NCBI GenBank assembly: GCA_029880775.1
Contig: JAOUNV010000001.1
Coordinates: forward strand, 1 to 17,904
DNA: 17,904 nt
Origin: Nitrospinota bacterium
Lineage (GTDB): Bacteria; Nitrospinota_A; UBA7883
Direction: 5' to 3'
A program made the position numbers and the translations under genes. Below the pieces are notes generated by a model, which made no database searches, was not told where the DNA came from, and saw only the letters and a program-made list of their open reading frames with translations. Positions 6,758 through 15,300 of the stretch are shown here, piece by piece (positions within the stretch are counted from its first letter, which is position 1; each line of letters starts with the position of its first letter).

Positions 6758-7171
6758 CTACTCCCCGGTGGGGAAGGCCCTTTTCGCCACCAGCGGGTTT
6801 TTGCCCAATGTAAGGACTATCTCATCCACGGCGCCGGAGAGGATTTCCAGCTGCCTGCTGGTGATGGAGCCTGTGGTCTGGCATGCGGATGCGATGTAGA
6901 ACACGCCGAAAAGCATGTTATTCCACTGAACAAAAAAGCGCTCCAGTATTTTGGACCGGCCTTCGGAGGGGTTGAACGCCAAAGAGAGCCTTGAGTGGAT
7001 TTCGCGCATTCTGGCGGTGAATTCGAGCACGGATTTTTGGTCGAGTTCTTCAACGCTCTTTCCCGTGTAGAGCGTTTTTAGCTTCTCGGCCTCCCAAAGC
7101 AGGGCAGTCATGCACTCCTGCATCAGGTCGGTATCTCGTTTTACAGTCATCCTGACCCTGTTAACTGCCAT
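6758..7171 (-). CDS. Conserved-looking small helical protein of unknown function
   Basis: The 137-residue product has no signal peptide, membrane segment or metal motif and appears mostly alpha-helical. A charged N-terminal half includes a KSVEELDQKSVLEFTARMREIHSR segment split across two predicted helices. A more hydrophobic centre follows (FFVQWNNMLFGVFYIASAC). The ATG follows GAGG at a 7-nt spacing, and a promoter-like pair lies about 100 bp upstream. Base and codon use fit the neighbours, which supports a real gene. I do not recognise the family and assign no function. Confidence 0.65.
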   Translation of the reverse strand: MAVNRVRMTVKRDTDLMQECMTALLWEAEKLKTLYTGKSVEELDQKSVLEFTARMREIHSRLSLAFNPSEGRSKILERFFVQWNNMLFGVFYIASACQTTGSITSRQLEILSGAVDEIVLTLGKNPLVAKRAFPTGE

Positions 7172-7267
7172 GGGCGGACCTCAAACCAGAGCCGCCAAAC
7201 CACACACACCATGGCTGTTGTTTTCTCATGTAGGCAGGTCCCGTTCCTGCCATTCCTCTTGTACCGT

Positions 7268-7298
7268 ATTTTACCCACGGAACGCCGCCAAATGTCAA
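7268..7298 (-). promoter_or_regulatory. Promoter-like element for the small helical protein gene
   Basis: On the minus strand a perfect TTGACA (7293-7298) and TAAAAT (7268-7273) are 19 bp apart, slightly longer than the ideal 17. The element lies about 100 bp upstream of the start at 7171. Confidence 0.45.
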
Positions 7299-7369
7299 TT
7301 TTTCACCATGCAGGGTCCGATTCATTACGCATCACTTCTTTTTATACGATGGCAGGAAGAGTCCTGAAA

Positions 7370-7386
7370 GCGCCGGTATGGGGCGC
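7370..7386 (-). terminator. Weak hairpin after the alcohol dehydrogenase gene
   Basis: GCGCC (7370-7374) pairs with GGCGC (7382-7386) around a 7-nt loop, 16 bp past the stop of the dehydrogenase. On the minus strand it is followed by only TTTC. It is a plausible but weak operon terminator. Confidence 0.3.
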
Positions 7387-7402
7387 CACTTAGATTATGG
7401 GG

Positions 7403-8554
7403 CTAGTTCCCCGCCCAGATCAGCCGAAGTAGCGGCATGATCTCATCTGGTTCGAACACAGGGCGAGGGTTATACAAGGCCGCGCCATCGGTCATGGCGG
7501 CTTCCGCCACCTCGACTAGCGAGTCTTCCGCCACGCCAGCGTCTTTCAGGGTCATGGGCAGTTCCATCCGCCGCGCCATTCCCTCCACCCAGCCTGCCAC
7601 ATCCTCCCCAGCGCTCAGCCCCAGCGCCTTTGCCGCTTGATCATAAAGGCCCGGCGAAACTTCCAGGTTGAAGCGCATTACGTGAGGCAAGGCGATGGAA
7701 TTGGCCAGCCCATGGGGCACGCGGGCCACTCCGCCCAGGCCGTGGGCTATGGCATGGCACAGGCCCACCATGGCGTTGGAAAAGGCGGCGCCAGCCAGAT
7801 TGGAGGCCACCAGCGTGTGCCCCCGGGCCGCAATGTTCGCAGGCTCGGCCCATGCCACCGGCAGCCATTGGTTCATCAACCCCAGCGTCTGCAAAGCCAA
7901 AGCGTCGGAAACCGGGTTTTTCATCATGGAATGTAGCGCCTCTATGGCGTGAGTGACAGCGTCCATCCCAGTGGCGGCGGTGACGGCCTGGGGTAGCCCA
8001 ACCAGGAACTCCGGGTCCAACACGGCCGTGTTCGGATATATATGATGGTCCAGCAGATTCTTTTTTCTCTTCTCCACACTGTCGTAAATCACCGCCACAT
8101 TGGTGACCTCGCTGCCGGTGCCGGAGGTGGTGGGGAGGACGATGTGCGGTGTCTGAGGTTCGGCCAGGATGTTCACTCCCATATGATCGCGGATGCTTCC
8201 GCCGTTCTTCAGCGCCACGCATATTCCCTTGCCGGTGTCTATCACCGAGCCACCCCCCACGGATACCACGCAGTCGGCCTCTGCGTCGGCGGCCATATTG
8301 GCGGCCTTATCGATAATCTCGAATCCCGAGTCTTGGGTGACTTCCTTGAATACACCAGCCAGCCTGGGGCCCAGCCCTTTTATCAGCTTATCGAAGGCGG
8401 AGCCACTGGAGGCTATAGAACTGTCTGTTACCACGAAAGCGCGGCGGCGTCCAAGCTCGGCCATCTCCGCGGAGACATCGCCTCCGGCGCCGACACCGAA
8501 GACAAGCTTGACCGGCATGCGGAAGGAATATTGGGTTTGGGCCTCTGTCTCCAT
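7403..8554 (-). CDS. Iron-containing (group III) alcohol dehydrogenase
   Basis: This 383-residue enzyme is predicted to interconvert alcohols and aldehydes with NAD(P). The N-terminal dinucleotide domain carries the GGGSVID motif (about 100-106). The C-terminal helical domain carries the metal site D198, H202, H267 and H281. The spacings of 4, 65 and 14 are exactly those of the well-studied family member FucO (lactaldehyde reductase), so the site looks intact. The conserved HAIAHGLGG and VPHGLAN segments are present. It follows the SCP2-like gene with a 12-bp gap and shares its direction, so it is probably the last gene of an operon with the adenylate cyclase. Its ribosome site is weak (AAGG about 10 nt upstream), which suits translation coupled to the preceding gene. 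The substrate cannot be inferred. Confidence 0.93.
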   Translation of the reverse strand: METEAQTQYSFRMPVKLVFGVGAGGDVSAEMAELGRRRAFVVTDSSIASSGSAFDKLIKGLGPRLAGVFKEVTQDSGFEIIDKAANMAADAEADCVVSVGGGSVIDTGKGICVALKNGGSIRDHMGVNILAEPQTPHIVLPTTSGTGSEVTNVAVIYDSVEKRKKNLLDHHIYPNTAVLDPEFLVGLPQAVTAATGMDAVTHAIEALHSMMKNPVSDALALQTLGLMNQWLPVAWAEPANIAARGHTLVASNLAGAAFSNAMVGLCHAIAHGLGGVARVPHGLANSIALPHVMRFNLEVSPGLYDQAAKALGLSAGEDVAGWVEGMARRMELPMTLKDAGVAEDSLVEVAEAAMTDGAALYNPRPVFEPDEIMPLLRLIWAGN

Positions 8555-8566
8555 GGCGGCGGGGCC

Positions 8567-8992
8567 TTACGCCTCGTCCAGGAAGATGGTCTCCACATGA
8601 GAAGCGCACTCGGCCAGAGACTTGGCCGCGCCGATGTGGCGGACAATTACGGTGAGGTCTCCTTTGAGCTTGAGCTTTCCGGTGATCAGCCCCCGCACAG
8701 GCTCCAGGTTTCCACGGATCACAGATTTCCACCATCCATATTCCGCCCGGATCATGAAAGGCGCTTTCTCCGCCTCGGTCAGGTCACAGGAGCGGGCGCT
8801 TCTGCATTCCCCCTCGTGCAAGTCCAGGAACATGCCGAAATCCTGGGTCATGCCGACCTCCGGGGCGGCGGTGACAATGAATGATACGGCGCCTGCGCGC
8901 CAGTTTTTACCTCTTTGTTTGTAATCGTCGCTGGCGTTGATCACACGGCCGAAACTTTGGGTCCATGCGTCCGAGGGGAACTTGTGGCTCAT
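8567..8992 (-). CDS. SCP2-like sterol-carrier/lipid-binding domain protein
   Basis: This 141-residue single-domain protein resembles bacterial SCP2-type proteins, which bind fatty-acyl or other hydrophobic ligands in a tunnel. Recognisable family features are the SDAWTQSFGRVINASDDY start, the central LDLHEGECRSARSC strand, and the LITGKLKLKGDLTVIVRH segment near the C terminus. No signal peptide or membrane segment is present, so it should be cytoplasmic. AAGGAG lies 6 nt before the ATG. It starts 40 bp after the cyclase stop and ends 12 bp before the dehydrogenase start. This suggests a working pair with the dehydrogenase, perhaps presenting or buffering a hydrophobic alcohol or aldehyde; that link is inference. 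Confidence 0.82.
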   Translation of the reverse strand: MSHKFPSDAWTQSFGRVINASDDYKQRGKNWRAGAVSFIVTAAPEVGMTQDFGMFLDLHEGECRSARSCDLTEAEKAPFMIRAEYGWWKSVIRGNLEPVRGLITGKLKLKGDLTVIVRHIGAAKSLAECASHVETIFLDEA

Positions 8993-9032
8993 GGTCTGCT
9001 CCTTATACCTTTATTCCTGGGTGGCGCGATTG

Positions 9033-11345
9033 CTATTTGTGATCCATCACCCATACACCGTCCCATTCCGGACCTGGAGGATTCGCCTTCATCACCTCGC
9101 ATCTTTGGATATACATCCGCGAAAGCTCATCGCCCGGATGGAGCGACAACACTTTCTTGAACGATTTCACCGCCTTGTCCAATTTCTGTTCGCGATAACT
9201 TTTCACACCATCGCCGAAATAGTTTACCACTTCCATGGCGGAAGGGAAATCCTTCTCCGTGTAATGGTCCAGCACCTCCAACACACCCACCGGCTCCGTC
9301 TTCCCCTTCACCACCACCCGGTCCACTTCCCGGATGCGATACGCCCCTTTCAGGCGTTTATAGGTGTATTCACTGATGAGTATATTGGCGTGGTACTGCT
9401 TGCAGGCGCTCTCCAGCCGCGACGCCAGGTTCACCCCATCGCCGATCATGGTGAAATCCATTCTCTTCGGCGAGCCGATGTTACCGGAGACCACTGTGTC
9501 TGAATTAATCCCGATCCCCATGTTCAGCGGCTTTTGTCCATGGGTGACACGATCCTGGTTGAACCGGGCCAGATCCCGGAGCATGGCGATGGCCGCCCGC
9601 ACGGCGTGATCCTCATCGTCCCCCTTGGGGATGGGTATGCCAAAGGCGGCCATGATCGCGTCACCGATAAACTTGTCGAGCATCCCCCCCTCGCGCTGGA
9701 TGCACTCCACCATGATGGTAAAATATTCGTTGAGCAAGGTCACAGTCCCCTGCGGGCCCAGTTCCTCGGTGAGTGTGGTGAAGCCGCGAATGTCGGAGAA
9801 AAGCACTGTGGCCACGGCGCTCTTGCCGCCAAGAATATCCTCGTTTTCGCCCAGAAGCTGACCGGCGATCACCGGGTCCATATAGCGGCTCATGGTGGAC
9901 TTCATCCTCTTCTCGCTGGTGATGTCGTCTATCATTATCATCAGGCCCAGGTTTTGATCCTCGGCGCTTCTCAACGGCTGGAATGAGACGTTGGCGGAAA
10001 GGCTCTTGCCACCTATCTCCAACCCCGCGTCCATGGCAAGGTCGTGTTCCCCCGTCTTTACGGTTTTTTTGATCTTTTCCATCATCCAGGAGGCGGCGCC
10101 AGTGAAAAAGTCCTTCGCCTTTTTCCCCACCACCTCGTCGTGGGATTTGCCCATCATGGAAAGGCCGGAGTTGTTGCAGGTGACTATCAGATTATCAGAG
10201 TTGAGGGTGAGCACTCCGCTGGGCATGCTCTCCAGGATGCTGTCGTTGTAATTCTTCATGTTCTGGACATCGTTGAACAGCTTGGCGTTTTCCAGCCCGA
10301 TGGAGACCTGGGCCGTGAACGCCCGAAGCCGCTGCTCATCCTCCGCGTTGAAAGCGCCGCCTCGCTTGTTGAGCGCCTGCGTCACCCCGATCCGCTTGCC
10401 GTTTTTGTTCACCACAGGTACGCACAGGATAGACCTGGTAAAGTAGCCGGTCTCCTTGTCCATTTTCGGGTTGAACCTCAGGTCCGCGTAGGCATGGGGG
10501 ATATTGACGGTTTTTCCCGACTTGAAAACCGCCCCGGCGATACCCATATGGTTGGGAAACCTTATCTGGGAGCTTTTCAGCCCCACACCCAGCTCGCTCC
10601 ACAGCTCGTTGCTCTTTTCGTCATTGAGGAACAAGGTGGTCCTGTCCGCCTTAAGCATCCGGGCGGCCTCCATCATCACCTTCTGGATCATCTTGCTCAG
10701 GTCCATCTCCGAGGTGACTTCGCTGACAACTTCCAGAAACTCCATCTCCAGCAAGCGCGACTTTTTCATCGTCTCCACATACAATGTGGCCTGCAGGAAT
10801 ATGGCGGCCTGGGTGCCCATATCCTCCAGCAGCTTAAGGTCGCGGATGTGGAACCGGCCCTTAATCCTGTTGAGCGCCTGCACCACGCCAATGACCTCCC
10901 CCTTGACAGTGCGGATGGGGGCGCAAAGAATGCTACGGGTCTTGAATCCGGTCAGTTCGTCGGAGGAAGGGTCGAAAAACTCATTGGCGTAGGCGTCATC
11001 CACAATGACGCTCTCGCCGCTCTTGTATACCTGCCCGGCCACCCCCCTGGTGTCCAATATCCTGATCTCCCGTTCGAACCCCCCTTGAGTGACCGTGGTG
11101 TACAGCTCGTTGGTCTGTTGATCGTGCAGGAAAAGCGAGCCTCGCTCGGCGCCAGTCTCCTCCATGATTATCCGCACAATGGCCTGCAGCATTTCGGAGA
11201 GATTCTCCATCGCCGCCAGTTGCTTGGAGACATTCAAAAGCGTCTCCATCTGCCGCAGATACGACGGCCCCGGCCCTGTGGATTTGGACACGATGTTGGA
11301 ATGTCCCTCGCTTACGATATTAGCGTCAACCCGGTTGTCCGACAT
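9033..11345 (-). CDS. GAF-GAF-PAS class III adenylate cyclase (CyaB1-like) with C-terminal helical tail
   Basis: The 770-residue protein should make cAMP from ATP. GAF1 lies at about 45-185, GAF2 at about 205-350, PAS at about 362-475, the catalytic domain at about 500-680, and a TPR-like tail with the ending WDGVWVMDHK follows. Catalytic residues are present: metal ligands D518 (FSDIRGF) and D562 (IGDAIM), purine-contacting K558 and T632, and transition-state residues N639 and R643. The Lys/Thr pair in place of Lys/Asp matches Anabaena CyaB1. GAF2 has a complete NKFDE motif (N326, K327, F332, D336, E337), the cyclic-nucleotide GAF signature, while GAF1 is degenerate (N159-R, F165, D169-L). 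cAMP feedback through GAF2 is therefore likely, by analogy. There are no membrane segments. The ATG lies inside the end of the coiled-coil gene and has its own GGAGG. Confidence 0.95.
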   Translation of the reverse strand: MSDNRVDANIVSEGHSNIVSKSTGPGPSYLRQMETLLNVSKQLAAMENLSEMLQAIVRIIMEETGAERGSLFLHDQQTNELYTTVTQGGFEREIRILDTRGVAGQVYKSGESVIVDDAYANEFFDPSSDELTGFKTRSILCAPIRTVKGEVIGVVQALNRIKGRFHIRDLKLLEDMGTQAAIFLQATLYVETMKKSRLLEMEFLEVVSEVTSEMDLSKMIQKVMMEAARMLKADRTTLFLNDEKSNELWSELGVGLKSSQIRFPNHMGIAGAVFKSGKTVNIPHAYADLRFNPKMDKETGYFTRSILCVPVVNKNGKRIGVTQALNKRGGAFNAEDEQRLRAFTAQVSIGLENAKLFNDVQNMKNYNDSILESMPSGVLTLNSDNLIVTCNNSGLSMMGKSHDEVVGKKAKDFFTGAASWMMEKIKKTVKTGEHDLAMDAGLEIGGKSLSANVSFQPLRSAEDQNLGLMIMIDDITSEKRMKSTMSRYMDPVIAGQLLGENEDILGGKSAVATVLFSDIRGFTTLTEELGPQGTVTLLNEYFTIMVECIQREGGMLDKFIGDAIMAAFGIPIPKGDDEDHAVRAAIAMLRDLARFNQDRVTHGQKPLNMGIGINSDTVVSGNIGSPKRMDFTMIGDGVNLASRLESACKQYHANILISEYTYKRLKGAYRIREVDRVVVKGKTEPVGVLEVLDHYTEKDFPSAMEVVNYFGDGVKSYREQKLDKAVKSFKKVLSLHPGDELSRMYIQRCEVMKANPPGPEWDGVWVMDHK

Positions 11346-11769
11346 TTCCCTCCATCCTCTCTCTTAAAGCCAGGATCGTCTCTTCCAGTTCCCGAATCCT
11401 GGTGAATGATTCGTTTTCCAGCTCCTGAATCTCGGCTCGCTGTCTTAAGTCGCCCTCCTCCATGCCGGAGCGCAATGTGGATATGGTTTTCCGCAGTTGC
11501 TCTATCTCGTCGCGGCTCTCGTTCATCGCCTCCCGGACGGCGTCCTCTCGGCATGTAAATGACTCTTCGAGTTGCTGGCGCAACTTTCCTATGGTTTGGA
11601 TGTGTTCGGATTTTTCTTCGTCATGCTCGCCGAGCAGCTTGTCTTCATTGTTCTGCGCCTCGCGGATAACGTCCTCCAAGGCGGCTCGTAATTCGACTAC
11701 GGTTTTACGAAGCTCGTCGCTTTCGGCCAGGGAGGCCGACAGCGCCTCTTTAAGTTCCTCTTCATTCAT
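11326..11769 (-). CDS. Repeat coiled-coil protein overlapping the adenylate cyclase gene
   Basis: This 147-residue, highly charged protein is predicted to be almost wholly coiled coil. It consists of four imperfect 36-residue repeats. A motif of the form LRKTxxxLRxxxEE occurs at 20-33, 56-69, 92-105 and 128-141, an exact spacing of 36, with conserved T/I, Leu-Arg and Leu/Met-Glu positions. There is one cysteine (C73) and no signal or membrane segment. AGGAG lies about 10 nt before the ATG. The gene ends 20 bp inside the cyclase gene in another frame, so the two are probably translationally coupled and made together. A role as partner, scaffold or oligomerisation factor for the cyclase is inference. 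Coiled-coil composition makes homology by eye unreliable, and I do not recognise a family. Confidence 0.8.
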   Translation of the reverse strand: MNEEELKEALSASLAESDELRKTVVELRAALEDVIREAQNNEDKLLGEHDEEKSEHIQTIGKLRQQLEESFTCREDAVREAMNESRDEIEQLRKTISTLRSGMEEGDLRQRAEIQELENESFTRIRELEETILALRERMEGNVGQPG

Positions 11770-12063
11770 GGGATCACAGCTCCTGGATATGTCCGATCAT
11801 TTTCGTTCATGCCCTCCGCGCCTGCTCCAGCCCGCGCAAAGGAAACCATGCTTAAACATTCAGTTCCCGGACGAATAACTCCACCGGCTACCCGGCATGG
11901 CTCACTTGCCAGACTGCATTCCCCTTTGCCGCATCTTATCACAACTTTAGACGTTATTCACGCACTTGCTGAAGCGTCCTGGCTCCCCACCAATGCCCAC
12001 CCAAGGCCACTAATCTATCGGCGGGACAAATTGAGCTGGAACATATCGTTACCAACTAAATAC

Positions 12064-12091
12064 TTTACAAAATCAAAAATACGCCTATATT
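12064..12091 (+). promoter_or_regulatory. Sigma-70-type promoter upstream of the hybrid histidine kinase
   Basis: TTTACA (12064-12069) and TATATT (12086-12091) are 16 bp apart, each one base from consensus, in a locally AT-rich stretch. Transcription from about 12098 would give a leader of some 258 nt before the kinase ATG, or about 11 nt before the candidate leader ORF at 12109. Confidence 0.5.
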
Positions 12092-12108
12092 CAAAGGTAA
12101 AGGGTTTT

Positions 12109-12354
12109 ATGCAAGAGGAAATCGTGCCGTCCCCATTGATCCATGCGGGCCTTCTCGCCGCAGTTGCGGATTGGCTTCTCGGGCTGGCGCTCAGGGGGCC
12201 ACACCGGGGGGGCCGTCTGCCCTCCTTGCCGTTGCCAGGTGATAGGCAAAGTTGCCGACGTGTTATGCTGGACCAGCAACTATCGGGGGAGCCTGTTTCT
12301 GTTTTTCAAATTCGGTTCTCAACGGCGCCGTCTTCCCTCTTATTCTGGGACTGA
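12109..12354 (+). CDS. Candidate 81-codon leader ORF ending at the kinase start
   Basis: An ATG at 12109 follows AAAGGG at a short spacing and sits just after the predicted promoter. The frame runs 81 codons to a TGA at 12352-12354, one base before the kinase ATG, which itself lacks a good ribosome site. This layout would suit translational coupling. Against it, the peptide (starting MQEEIVPSPLIHAGLLAAVA) becomes rich in Arg, Pro and Ser and does not look like a conserved protein, and the open frame extends well upstream of the ATG. It is a weak call made mainly on position. Confidence 0.2.
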   Translation: MQEEIVPSPLIHAGLLAAVADWLLGLALRGPHRGGRLPSLPLPGDRQSCRRVMLDQQLSGEPVSVFQIRFSTAPSSLLFWD

Positions 12355-12355
12355 C

Positions 12356-15300
12356 ATGGATTCATCACAAGTAGTTGACCGCCTGATTTATCAAGAGAAG
12401 GTAAGGCACCTTTACAGGCAATATCCTATGGTTATGGCCGGAACCTTAGCCGTTGGAATATTGACCTTCCTGTATTTCTATTTCCACGATATGCCCGAGC
12501 TAATAAGCTACTGGTTCGCGGTCCTGCTGGCGCTGGCCGGTCTTAGACTTGCTATATATCTGAAATTCAAAAATAACGAGGAAAGTCTTTCTCCCCAGAC
12601 ATGGATGTTTTTGTCCATCATCATGACCGGGCTGGCCGGGCTCTTGTTCGGGTCGTTGGAGATTACTCACGTGCTTGCCCTGGGTATGCCGGTGGAAGCG
12701 GATATTGTCGTCGCCCTTATCATAGCCGGAATGTGCGCTGCGGGAGCCTCTGTCAACTCCATCAGCCTCATGGCGGTGTTGGCGTTTCTGGTTCCAGCCC
12801 TGTCCCCGTTGATCCTTTCACATTTTCTGTTGGAGAGCGACACCGCTCATTGGACAGTGGGAATGGCGGTGGTTGCGTACCTTGTGTTGTTGACCATATC
12901 GGCCAGACAGCAAAGCGTATTCCTGCACGAGATGCTCCATTTGCGCCACACCACCGCCAGCCTGCTGGACGATATGATACTCAAGGACCAGCGGCTGATC
13001 GAAGCCCAGCAGATCGCAAAGATCGGCTACTTCCATTCAGACATCACCAACAACTCCAATTATATTTCCGACCAGGCGTACCACAATTTCGGTTTGGAGC
13101 CTGGGGAGCCTGACTTCACTTTCCAGAAATTCATCGAAATGATCCATCCGGAAGACCGGGAGCGGATGGTTGGCGAAATGAATAAGAACATGGGGGACCG
13201 GAAAAAAAATGGCGTTTACGAGTTCCGCGTGGTCCATCCGGATGGCTCAATCCATTACCAGAGGACCGTAGTGGAGATCGCGTATGGCGACTCCGGCGCC
13301 CCGACCATGATGCGCGGATCTTCCCAGGATATAACGGAGATGAGCCGGGTCAACGCCGCATTGCGAACCCAGGCGATGATAATGGAGCACATCGCAGAGG
13401 GCGTTCAGATGACCCGCGTATCGGACAGTGTCATTGTCCACACCAACCCGAAGTTTGAGGCTATGTTCGGGTATGGCCCTGGCGAGCTTATCGGCAAACA
13501 TGTCTCTGTGCTCAACTTCCCCGGTCCAAAAAAGAGCCCGGAGGAGATGGCGAATGAGATTGACGAAGCTACTAAGTCCAACGGTGAATGGAATGGGGAA
13601 ATCCATAATATAAAAAAGGATGGAGTCGGCTTTTGGACCTCCGCCACCGTGACACGATACCAGGACGCCGTACATGGGGACGTGATGCTCACCGTCCAGA
13701 AGGATATCTCTGAAAAAAGATTAATCGAGTCCAAGCTAAAAACCCAGGCGGCGATCATCGAAAACGTAGCCGAGGGGGTGATGATGGTGAGCGCCAATAA
13801 AGGCCTGATTGTCCATTCCAATCCCAATTTCGACAAAATGCTGGGTTACGAGACGGGAGAACTGGTTGGCAGGCATGTTTCTATAATCAATCATCCAATT
13901 CCAGGCAAGACTCCGCAGCAAATCGCAGCGAAAATCATCGGAGCATTGAACGAAAAGGGGGACTGGCATGGTGAAGTACTGAACGTCAAAAAAGATGGGA
14001 CCCCCATCTGGACTTTTAGTTCCGTAACGCGCTACATGGACGCGGAGCATGGCGATGTGCTGCTCACGTTAAAACGGGACATCTCGGAGACCAAGTCGCT
14101 CCATGACCAGGTGGAGGAGAGCGAGGAATGGCACAAGGCGCTGTTTAGCAACGCTCCCGACGCCATCCTTCTGGCCGACCCGGAGACGGGAATTATGTTG
14201 GATGTGAATGAGGCGGGTATGTGGCTCCTGGACAAAAAGAGGGAAGACATTATCGGAGCTCATCAGTCGACTATTCATCCACCCCGGATATTGGACGAAA
14301 TCAGGGAGGTTTTCAGCCGACATGCAAAGGGAGAAACGGGGAAGCCGGTCGAGACCCTGGTTCTGCGGGGAGACGGCGCCGAGACACCGGTGGAAATTTC
14401 CGCGCACACCCTGATGCGTGGTGGCAAGAAAGTGGTGCATGGAATCTTCCGCGATATTACCGAGCGCAAAAAAGCCGCGGACAGACTGAAAAAAGCCAAA
14501 GAGCAAGCGGAAGAAGCCACTCGCACAAAAGACAAGTTCGTCTCGCTGGTGGCCCACGATCTCAAATCACCCCTAGGCGCCATCAGTGGGTTTCTTGACC
14601 ATATTCTCCAAGGCTCTGGAGACGGCCTATCCCCGGATAACAAGGAAATCTTAAGCAGGGTTGTCTCCATCAGCCAGGTTATGGTGCGCACTATAGACGA
14701 GCTTTTGGATATTTCCAGGCTCCGGAGTGGAGACGTACAGCCCAGGCAGGTCTTCTTCGACGCCCGGGACATGGTGGCAATGGTCTTCGGGCAGGCGTCG
14801 CTGGCGGCGGAGCAGAAGGAAGTCAGCCTGGTCAATGAGACTCCGGAGAAGCTTCGGTTGTTTGCGGACACTTCGCTTTATTACGAGGCTCTGGCCAATC
14901 TGGTCACTAACGCTATCAAATTCTCCCACAAGGGCGACACTGTGCGAATCTACCCCAATCTCTCCGGCGCCACCCTGGTGGTGGAGGATACAGGCGCCGG
15001 GATGAGCCAGACGCAGATAGATAACCTTTTCAAACAAGGAGTGAAAACCTCCACTCCCGGCACCGCCGGGGAAAAGGGGACCGGCCTGGGCCTGCCATAC
15101 GCGTTGGACATCCTGAGGGCTCATGGCGGAGACTTGCGTGTGGATTCGGAGCCGGGCAAGGGAAGCAGGTTTTATGTCCAACTGCCGGAGGTGAAGCCGA
15201 TGGTTCTGGTGGCCGACGACGAGCGTGGAATCAGGGCGTTGATCCGCGCCAATCTGGCTCGGCGGGATTTCCTAGTGGAGGAGGCGGAGGATGGCGCTCA

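Larger units (their letters stand above)
11770..12355. other. 586-bp divergent intergenic region
   Basis: This separates the minus-strand cyclase operon from the plus-strand histidine kinase. No convincing conserved protein is seen. It is patchy: an AT-rich stretch at about 12040-12110 carries a good plus-strand promoter and is followed by a very GC-rich stretch with G-runs near 12200. A short inverted repeat, AGTTGC (12250-12255) with GCAACT (12276-12281), could form a hairpin in the kinase leader. I found no strong promoter for the minus-strand operon by eye. Confidence 0.4.

Noticed and set aside
8042..8884. A 280-codon plus-strand frame opposite the dehydrogenase and SCP2 genes
   Set aside because: It crosses two well-supported genes on the other strand, has Gly/His-rich composition, and has no ribosome site or motif.
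10044..11405. A 453-codon open frame on the plus strand opposite the adenylate cyclase
   Set aside because: It is antisense to a gene with intact catalytic motifs. Its translation is a His/Leu/Pro-rich string without domain signatures, typical of shadow frames in GC-rich coding DNA.
12143..12355. A 71-codon N-terminal extension of the hybrid kinase
   Set aside because: The extension has no ribosome site, is Arg/Gly/Cys-rich and unlike a membrane-protein N terminus, while the ATG at 12356 starts a normal helix leading into the first membrane segment.
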